This document shows positions 49,799 to 56,147 of a DNA stretch of 56,147 nt, one piece after another; positions within the stretch are counted from its first letter, which is position 1; every line of letters starts with the position of its first letter. Source of the DNA: Sphingobium chlorophenolicum (GTDB taxonomy: Bacteria > Pseudomonadota > Alphaproteobacteria > Sphingomonadales > Sphingomonadaceae); NCBI RefSeq assembly GCF_000722875.1, contig NZ_JFHR01000034.1:1-56147 (forward strand), given 5' to 3'. A model generated the notes under the pieces. That model did no database searches, had not been told where the DNA came from, and was given only the letters and a program-made list of their open reading frames with translations. A program made the position numbers and the translations under genes.

Positions 49799-51880
49799 AT
49801 GGAGTCCAGGCAGGCGAAGCGGGTTCGGCAAGCCTTGGCCCTGATGATGATGGCGGCTTCTCCCCTCCCCCTGATGGCGCAGACGCCCTCTCCGCCGCCG
49901 CCGGAAGAGCCTATCCTGCCCGACAGCGAATTCGAAGCGCGATTGCCCAGGACCGGGCAAGCGGACGCTCCCCTGCCCTCCATCGATGAATGGATCGACC
50001 GGCAGATGCCGCAGCCGGAAGCGGCTCGGCAATTGCCCCCCGCCATCGAACCGCGGGAGGACGGCGAACTGGCGCAACCTCTCCCGCCGCTCGACAGCGT
50101 GCAGGTGCCGTTGCAGGTGGCGACCGACAACGACCCTGGGGAGAAGACCGAAGCCGTCCGCTATTCCGTGGCGATAGAAGGGTTCGGCAAGACCGGGCTG
50201 GAGCAGGCGTTCCGCGACTCCTCCGCCCTGATCGACGGCGGCGGGAAGGCCGACACGGCGGCGATGGTGCAGGCCCGCGCCCATGAGGATGAAGCGCTGG
50301 CCGTGCGGCTGCTCTATTCGGAGGGCTATTATGACGGGACCGCGCTCGCCTCGCTGGATCAGGCGGGCGACGGGGCGTTGAAGGCCATCCTCTCTGTCAC
50401 GCCGGGCAAGCGCTACAGGATCGGGGACATCGTCATCAACGCCGGGCCGACCGTGCCGCCGGGCCTGATCCGCGACAGCCTGCCGCTCAAGACCGACGAC
50501 TTCATCGTCGCGGCGGCGGTGGAGGGAGCGGAGGCCAATGTCGGCGTCAGGCTGCCGGAAAATGGCTATCCCTTCGCCAAGGTGGGGCAGCGGGACATAT
50601 TGCTCGATCCCGCGACGGCGACCGGGGACTATACGCTGCCGGTCGAGACGGGGCCGCGCGGGTCGTTCCGGGGAATTACCACCACGGGCGAAAAGCAGGC
50701 CTTTGGCGCCGACCATATGAAGGTTATCAGCCGCTTCAGGCCGGGCGAGCTTTACGACAGCCGCAAGGTGGACGATCTGCGCCGGGCGCTGGTGGCGACG
50801 GGGCTGTTTTCCAGCATTTCGGTCGATCCCGTGCGCACCAATGAACCCGGCCCGGACGGCACCGAATATGTCGACCTGAATGTCGCACAGGAGGCGGGCA
50901 AGCCGCGCACGCTGGCAGGCGAACTGGGCTATGGCACGGGGCAGGGTTTTCGCGCCGAGGGGACGTGGACGCACCGCAACCTCTTCCCGCCCGAAGGCGC
51001 GGTGATCGCCAGCGTCATCGCCGGGACGCAGGAACAGGGCGCTTCCGGCACGTTCCGCCGGTCCAATGCGGGCAAGCGCGACAAGACCTTCCAGACCGGC
51101 ATCGCGATCAACCACCAGAATTACGACGCCTATGAAGCCTATACGCTGGGGCTGAACATCGGCTGGTCGCGTCAGTCGACGCCGATCTTCCAGAAGCGCT
51201 GGACCTATAGCTACGGCGCGGAAGTGCTGCTGACCAACGAGCAGGTGGTGGTCGATCCGGCGACGGCGGACAAGACGAGGCGGACCTATTTCATCGGCGG
51301 CCTGCCGGTGCAGGTCGGCTATGACCGGTCCAACGACCTGCTGAACCCGACCAGGGGTTTCCGCGCCAATCTGCGGGCGGAACCGGAAGGGTCTTTGCAG
51401 GGCAGCTTCTCCCCCTATTTGCGGGCGACCTTCGACCTGACGGGCTATTATCCGGTATCGAACGATCTGGTCATCGCCGGGCGGGCGCGGGTCGGCACGA
51501 TCAGCGGGGCGAAGCGCGACGATGTGGCGCCGTCGCGCCGCATCTATGCAGGCGGCGGCGGGTCGGTGCGCGGCTATGGCTATCAGGAACTGGGGCCGAA
51601 GGACGCCAACAACGATCCCATCGGCGGCCGGTCCGTCAATGAATTCGCGGTCGAGGGACGCTATCGCTTCGGCGATTATGGCGTGGTCGCCTTCGTCGAC
51701 GCAGGGCAGGTTTATGAAAGCTCCATGCCGCAATTTTCCAATATTCGTTACGGCGTGGGCGTCGGCGGGCGCTTCTACACCAATTTCGGCCCCTTCCGCG
51801 CCGACATCGCCATGCCGATCAACCGGCAGCCGGGCGAGTCCAAATTCGCGCTCTATATCGGCATCGGGCAGGCATTCTGA
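49799..51880 (+). CDS. tamA: TamA-like Omp85 outer-membrane assembly factor
   Basis: A BamA-superfamily protein of 693 residues. Signal peptide (ALALMMMAASPLPLMAQ), a proline- and acid-rich linker (about 29-110), POTRA domains (GKRYRIGDIVINAGPTVPPG; FRGITTTGEKQAFGADHM), then a 16-strand barrel with LNPTRGFRANLRAEPEGS and RIYAGGGGSVRGYGYQELGP (the VRGY/F signature) and a C-terminal aromatic (GIGQAF). ATG 49799 gives a normal signal peptide; in-frame starts at 49748, 49751 and 49778 exist. The stop overlaps the tamB start (TGATG). Confidence 0.92.
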   Translation: MESRQAKRVRQALALMMMAASPLPLMAQTPSPPPPEEPILPDSEFEARLPRTGQADAPLPSIDEWIDRQMPQPEAARQLPPAIEPREDGELAQPLPPLDSVQVPLQVATDNDPGEKTEAVRYSVAIEGFGKTGLEQAFRDSSALIDGGGKADTAAMVQARAHEDEALAVRLLYSEGYYDGTALASLDQAGDGALKAILSVTPGKRYRIGDIVINAGPTVPPGLIRDSLPLKTDDFIVAAAVEGAEANVGVRLPENGYPFAKVGQRDILLDPATATGDYTLPVETGPRGSFRGITTTGEKQAFGADHMKVISRFRPGELYDSRKVDDLRRALVATGLFSSISVDPVRTNEPGPDGTEYVDLNVAQEAGKPRTLAGELGYGTGQGFRAEGTWTHRNLFPPEGAVIASVIAGTQEQGASGTFRRSNAGKRDKTFQTGIAINHQNYDAYEAYTLGLNIGWSRQSTPIFQKRWTYSYGAEVLLTNEQVVVDPATADKTRRTYFIGGLPVQVGYDRSNDLLNPTRGFRANLRAEPEGSLQGSFSPYLRATFDLTGYYPVSNDLVIAGRARVGTISGAKRDDVAPSRRIYAGGGGSVRGYGYQELGPKDANNDPIGGRSVNEFAVEGRYRFGDYGVVAFVDAGQVYESSMPQFSNIRYGVGVGGRFYTNFGPFRADIAMPINRQPGESKFALYIGIGQAF

Positions 51881-54800
51881 TGGCTCCGGAAACCCCCACA
51901 GATGAGACAGTCATCATTCGCGAGAAGCGACCGCTCTGGCAAAAGATCGCGCTGGGCATCGTCGGCCTTGTCGTCGCTCTGCTGGTGCTGACGGCGGGCC
52001 TGTTGCTGTTCCTCAACACCCAGCCGGGCAAGAAATTCCTGATCCGCCAGATCGCCGCATTGAAGCTGGAATCCGGTATGGCCATCGAGGTCGGCCGGAT
52101 CGACGGATCGATCTATAGCGACATGACGATCCGCAATCTGGTGCTGCGCGACCCCAAGGGCATTTTCGCGGTCAGCCCGGAAGTGCATGTGGTGTGGAGC
52201 CCGTTCCGCTACATCGAGAACCATATCTCAGTGCGGCTGCTGGAAAGCCCGCTGGTGGTCCTGGCGCGCAGCCCGCGGTTCAACATCACCAAGACCGATC
52301 CCAACGCTCCGATCCTGCCCGACCTGGACATCGACGTCGACCGGCTGAAGATCGCCCGGTTCGTCGTCGCCAAGCCAGTCATAGGCCAGAAGCGCGAAAT
52401 CGCCATCGATGGCGTGACGCATATCGCCGATGGCCGCGCCATATTGTCCGCCAATGCCGTGGTCGACAGCGGCGACCGTTTGCAGGCACATCTCGACGCC
52501 GTGCCCGCGCAGAACCGCCTGTCGATAAAGGGCACGCTGACCGCGCCCAAAAATGGCGTGATCGCGGCGATGAGCGGCCTGACCGACGGCTTCACCGCGA
52601 CGCTGGACGGCAGGGGGACATGGCAGGCGTGGAACGGGCGGCTGATCGCGACGTCGGGCAAGGGCGAGTTGGCGAACATCGCGCTTGCCGCCCGCGACGG
52701 CAATTTCACGGCGAAAGGTCCGCTGCGGCCGGGGCTGGTCTTTGCCGGAACGGTGGACCGGTTGACGACGCCCGCGCTCGACATCGACCTGTTCGCGGGC
52801 CTGAACGCGCGGCGGGTGAACCTCAAAGGCTCGCTCAAATCCCCGGCCCTTTCCGCCACCGCCCAAGGCCTGGTCGACCTCGGCCAAAGCCGGTTCAGCG
52901 CGCTCAAGATCGACGCCGCCCTGCTTGCCCCCGGCGCGATAATGGAGAAGGTGAAGGGCCGCGACGTCCGCGCCTCCATCATCCTCGACGGGCCGATGGC
53001 GACCCCCTTCATCGACTATGACATCACAGCGAAACAACTCGCCTTCGACGCCACCGGCATCGAGAATCTGAAGGCCAGCGGCCGCGCCGTCATCGACGCC
53101 GACCGCATTCGCATTCCGGTCAACGCCACCGCCAGCCGCGTCACCGGCCTCAACGCGGCGGCAGGTGGCCTGCTGCGCAATCTGCGGGTGAAGGGCGACT
53201 TCGCCTATGCTGCGGGCAAGCTGATCAGCGACAATCTGAAGATCGACAGCGACCGGATAGACGCCACCGCCATCGTGCTGGCCGACATGGAAAACGCCAT
53301 CTATCGCGGCGCGCTGAAGGGCAGGGTCAATGATTACAGGATCGACGGCGTCGGCATCGTCAACCTGCAGACCGACGTGAAACTGGTGCCGGGCCCCAGG
53401 GGCGGTTTCGGCCTGTCCGGCCGCTTCGGCGTGCGCACGGCCCGGTGGGAAAATGCGTCCGTCCGCGATTTCCTGGGCGGCAATGCCGTCGCCTCCGGCA
53501 GCATCGGTATGACGCCTGAGGGCAAATTCACCCTCAGCGGCCTGAAAGGCGCGGCCCCCGATTTCCGCATTCACAGCGGTTCCGGCAGCTATGATACGGA
53601 CGGCCGGATCGCCTTCGACGCCCGGGCGACATCGAACCGATATGGCCCGCTGGCGCTGACCGTGCGCGGCACGATGGAGCGGCCCAATGCAGTGCTCCGC
53701 GCCGCCCGGCCCAATGTCGGGGTGCAGCTTCATGATGTCGTGGCGAAACTGAACGGCGAGGCGGCTGGCTACCGGCTCGAAGCCACGGGCGGGTCCGCCT
53801 ACGGCCCCTTCTTCGCCAATGTGCTGATCCGCACCGCGAAGGGGCCGCTCACCATCGACATAACCAGGGCGCATTTCGCGGGCATCGACATGAACGGCCG
53901 CCTGCAGCAGAGCGCCGCCGGTCCCTTCACCGGGCAGCTTGGCCTGAACGGGTCCGGCGTCACGGGCGCGGTCCGGCTGACGGCTGCTGGCAATGCGCAG
54001 GGCGCGCAGGTGAACGCCACTGCCAGCAACGCAAAACTGCCGGGCGAAGCGGATGTAGTGATCGGCCGGGCCCTCGTCACCGCGAATATAGTGATGACCG
54101 ACCAGCCACAGATCAGCGCCGATGTGCAAATGGCCAACGCCGCCTATGGCGACTATGTGGTGCGCAAGGCGCGGGGGCGGATCGACTATCGGGGCGGGCG
54201 CGGGCGGGCGCAGCTTGTCGCGGATGGATCGACCGGCGCGCCCTTCTCCATCGCCATGAACGCGGCGCTGCGTCCCACCCTCTATGCCGTCGCGCTGGAG
54301 GGTCGGGCCAGCAACATCCCGTTCCGCTTCGCCCAGCCTGCCATCATCCGCATCGAGAAAGCAGGGTATCGGCTGGAACCGGCCACGCTGGTTTTGCCGC
54401 AGGGCCGGGTGGATCTGGCGGGCCGCTTCGGCCAGCAGACGGCGATGCAGGCGCGGTTCAAGGATTTCGACCTGGCCATCGTCAATATGGCTTCGCCGGG
54501 CCTGGGGATTGGCGGGAAAGCGACCGGCACGCTGGATTTTGCGCAGACCGGCTCCGCCTTTCCGACCGCGACCACGCGCCTCGCAATCAGCGGCTTCCGC
54601 CGGTCCAGCCTGACCAGGGTGTCCGATCCGGTGTCGATGGCGTTGGAGGGCAAGCTGTCCGGCGCGGGCGGCGACATGCGCGGCCTCGTCCGGCGTGGTG
54701 ATGCCACGCTGGGCCGATTCGTCGCGACGCTGGCGCCGCCGGGACCGGGCGCAAGCTGGAGCGAACGGCTGCAATCGGCGCCCTTGGGGGGCGGCATCCG

Positions 54801-56082
54801 CTATGCCGGGCCGGCCGACGTGCTGTTCTCCTTTGCCGGACTGGCGGGCCAGCAATTGTCCGGGCCAATCGCAGTGGCAGCGGATTTCGGGGGACGGCTG
54901 GCCGCGCCGCGTCTCAACGGCATCGTCCGCGCCAATGCGCTGACCTATGAAAATGAGGCCTTCGGCACTCGTGTCACGCAGATGCGGCTGGACGGGCGTT
55001 TCACCAACGACCGGCTCGACCTGCGCGACTTTTCCGGCCGTGCGGGCGATGGCACGGTACAGGCGAGCGGCACTGTAGGTCTTGCAGCGGAGAGCGGCTA
55101 TCCCATGAATATTGCCGTGAAGCTGGACCGCGCCCGCCTCGCCCGCAGCGAGGCGATCACCAGCGTGGTCAGCGGCACGCTGAACATCACCAACAGCCCG
55201 GCTAATGGCGGCCTGATCAAGGGCGATCTATGGCTCCCAGAAACCCGCTATCGCGTGGCGTGGCAGGGGGGCAGCGACATTCGTCAGCTTACCGGCGTGC
55301 GGCGCAAGGGCGAAGGCATGGACCTGCTCGATCAACGGCTCGCGGCGCGACAGGCGGCGGCCAAGCCGACGGCCTGGAAGCTCGACATCCGACTGCGCGC
55401 CGATAATGAGATTTACGTGACCGGCATGGGGCTGGATTCCGAATGGAAGACGAATATGCGCGTCACCGGCACCGCCACCGATCCCCGCATTGTCGGCAGG
55501 ATCGAGGTAATCCGTGGCCGCTACAGCTTCTCCGGCCATCAATTCAATCTGGAGCAGGGCGTCATCAGCTTCAACGGGCCGATGATGAACCCGACGCTGG
55601 CGATCCGCGCCGAAACCAAGATCAGCGACGTGACGGCAGGCATAGCGGTCGGCGGCACGGCGCAGCGGCCCGACATCGCCTTCGTCTCCACGCCGACGCT
55701 GCCGCAGGACGAGATATTGGCGCGTATCCTGTTCGGCGACAATGTGGCGAACCTGTCCGCGACCCAGGCGATTCAGTTGGCGGCGGCGCTCAACGGGCTG
55801 CGCGGTGGCGGGGGTGGACTGAACCCGATGGGTAAGCTGCAAAATGCGTCGGGCGTCGACCGAATCGGCATTGTGGGCGGCGACGAGGCGACCGGGCGCG
55901 GAACGTCGCTGGCGGTTGGGCAACATATCTCCAACAATATCTATGTGGAGGTGATCACCGACCCGAAGGGCTTTACCGCGACGCAGTTGGAAATCTCGCT
56001 GTCCAGGACGCTCAGCCTGCTGTCGAAGACGGGGACCAATGCGGGGTCGTCCGCGAATCTTCGCTATTCGAAGGATTATTGA
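51880..56082 (+). CDS. tamB: TamB-like translocation and assembly module protein (DUF490)
   Basis: A 1400-residue AsmA-like protein. One N-terminal membrane anchor (about 25-48), then a long beta-helical periplasmic region built of repeats such as GAVRLTAAGNAQGAQVNA, and the C-terminal TamB/DUF490 domain (NEIYVTGMGLDSEWKTNMRV, GRIEVIRGRYSFSGHQFNL, LARILFGDNVANLSATQAI, LGISLSRTLSLLSKTGT-like end). It spans the periplasm to TamA and is linked to outer-membrane protein assembly and phospholipid transport. Start overlaps the tamA stop by one base, a coupled pair. Confidence 0.94.
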   Translation: MAPETPTDETVIIREKRPLWQKIALGIVGLVVALLVLTAGLLLFLNTQPGKKFLIRQIAALKLESGMAIEVGRIDGSIYSDMTIRNLVLRDPKGIFAVSPEVHVVWSPFRYIENHISVRLLESPLVVLARSPRFNITKTDPNAPILPDLDIDVDRLKIARFVVAKPVIGQKREIAIDGVTHIADGRAILSANAVVDSGDRLQAHLDAVPAQNRLSIKGTLTAPKNGVIAAMSGLTDGFTATLDGRGTWQAWNGRLIATSGKGELANIALAARDGNFTAKGPLRPGLVFAGTVDRLTTPALDIDLFAGLNARRVNLKGSLKSPALSATAQGLVDLGQSRFSALKIDAALLAPGAIMEKVKGRDVRASIILDGPMATPFIDYDITAKQLAFDATGIENLKASGRAVIDADRIRIPVNATASRVTGLNAAAGGLLRNLRVKGDFAYAAGKLISDNLKIDSDRIDATAIVLADMENAIYRGALKGRVNDYRIDGVGIVNLQTDVKLVPGPRGGFGLSGRFGVRTARWENASVRDFLGGNAVASGSIGMTPEGKFTLSGLKGAAPDFRIHSGSGSYDTDGRIAFDARATSNRYGPLALTVRGTMERPNAVLRAARPNVGVQLHDVVAKLNGEAAGYRLEATGGSAYGPFFANVLIRTAKGPLTIDITRAHFAGIDMNGRLQQSAAGPFTGQLGLNGSGVTGAVRLTAAGNAQGAQVNATASNAKLPGEADVVIGRALVTANIVMTDQPQISADVQMANAAYGDYVVRKARGRIDYRGGRGRAQLVADGSTGAPFSIAMNAALRPTLYAVALEGRASNIPFRFAQPAIIRIEKAGYRLEPATLVLPQGRVDLAGRFGQQTAMQARFKDFDLAIVNMASPGLGIGGKATGTLDFAQTGSAFPTATTRLAISGFRRSSLTRVSDPVSMALEGKLSGAGGDMRGLVRRGDATLGRFVATLAPPGPGASWSERLQSAPLGGGIRYAGPADVLFSFAGLAGQQLSGPIAVAADFGGRLAAPRLNGIVRANALTYENEAFGTRVTQMRLDGRFTNDRLDLRDFSGRAGDGTVQASGTVGLAAESGYPMNIAVKLDRARLARSEAITSVVSGTLNITNSPANGGLIKGDLWLPETRYRVAWQGGSDIRQLTGVRRKGEGMDLLDQRLAARQAAAKPTAWKLDIRLRADNEIYVTGMGLDSEWKTNMRVTGTATDPRIVGRIEVIRGRYSFSGHQFNLEQGVISFNGPMMNPTLAIRAETKISDVTAGIAVGGTAQRPDIAFVSTPTLPQDEILARILFGDNVANLSATQAIQLAAALNGLRGGGGGLNPMGKLQNASGVDRIGIVGGDEATGRGTSLAVGQHISNNIYVEVITDPKGFTATQLEISLSRTLSLLSKTGTNAGSSANLRYSKDY

Positions 56083-56115
56083 ACGGGCGGCTGTTTTGGG
56101 TGGTTTGCAGTCATT

Positions 56116-56139
56116 CCCCCTCCCGCAGGCGGGAGGGGG
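56116..56139 (+). repeat. Palindrome downstream of tamB
   Basis: CCCCCTCCCGC pairs with GCGGGAGGGGG around AG, 33 bases after the tamB stop, followed by TTAGGGGG at the window edge. It resembles the palindrome at 5637-5658 and may end the tamAB transcript. Confidence 0.55.
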
Positions 56140-56147
56140 TTAGGGGG

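Noticed and set aside
49709..51733. 674-codon open frame on - strand
   Set aside because: Antisense of tamA; no start signals or domains.
52228..54855. 875-codon open frame on - strand
   Set aside because: Antisense of tamB, same reasoning.
1..56147. CRISPR array, prophage, toxin-antitoxin or restriction genes
   Set aside because: No regularly spaced direct repeats, phage structural genes, nuclease-methylase pairs or toxin-like pairs were seen; the repeats present are palindromic intergenic elements.

Overview
The window is high-GC DNA with the gene content of a sphingomonad (Sphingomonadaceae, alphaproteobacteria; Sphingobium or a near relative). The inference rests on an alphaproteobacterial LexA box (GTTC-N7-GTTC), a DUF3297 gene, TonB receptors, and the trpG-trpD-trpC-moaC-moeA-lexA-comEC-gltX-gltA gene order. 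Species identity cannot be read from the sequence alone.

Layout. At 1-1500 the 3' end of an IS5-type transposase abuts a vitamin B12 receptor gene (btuB). That gene has lost its 3' half but keeps an intact cobalamin riboswitch. From 1.6 to 12.3 kb lies a complete assimilatory nitrate module: mobA on +, then on the minus strand nasT-nasS, narK, nirB-nirD, nasA and cobA. NasT is an ANTAR-domain antiterminator and NasS its nitrate-sensing partner. Both target transcripts (narK and nirB) begin with a promoter, two small hairpins and an intrinsic terminator, the expected target of NasT. From 12.4 to 17.4 kb is a tripartite EmrAB-type efflux pump with a divergent TetR repressor and two palindromic operators. 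From 18 to 23 kb are a CorA/ZntB transporter, a siroheme synthase N-terminal protein, lysA, lptM and argH in one tightly packed minus-strand run, with a divergent TlpA-like thioredoxin lipoprotein. From 23.8 to 27 kb a large TonB receptor is followed by an exported RidA protein. From 27 to 37.3 kb are trpG/D/C, moaC, moeA, lexA, comEC (minus), gltX and gltA. From 37.6 to 49.6 kb are small stress or envelope genes: DUF350 plus a serine protease, DUF3297, two CHAP proteins, recF, a lipoprotein, a peroxiredoxin, a dienelactone hydrolase, a 33-aa membrane microprotein with PspC behind a sigma-54-like promoter, DUF72, DUF2061, a cyclophilin, tRNA-Glu and recJ. From 49.8 kb to the end are tamA and tamB.

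Functional links. mobA, moaC and moeA supply molybdenum cofactor for NasA. cobA and the CysG-N protein supply siroheme for NirB. NasST would switch on transport and nitrite reduction when nitrate is present. LexA, RecF and RecJ belong to DNA repair, and TamA/TamB to outer-membrane assembly and envelope lipid homeostasis.

Repeats. At least five intergenic copies of a roughly 120-170 bp palindromic element (10325, 18042, 27635, 37404, 41905) and two copies of a 90 bp inverted repeat with identical 28-bp arms (23440, 43425) are scattered between genes. No CRISPR array, prophage or defence island is visible. The most notable regulatory findings are the paired NasT target leaders and the sigma-54-like promoter in front of the microprotein-PspC pair.
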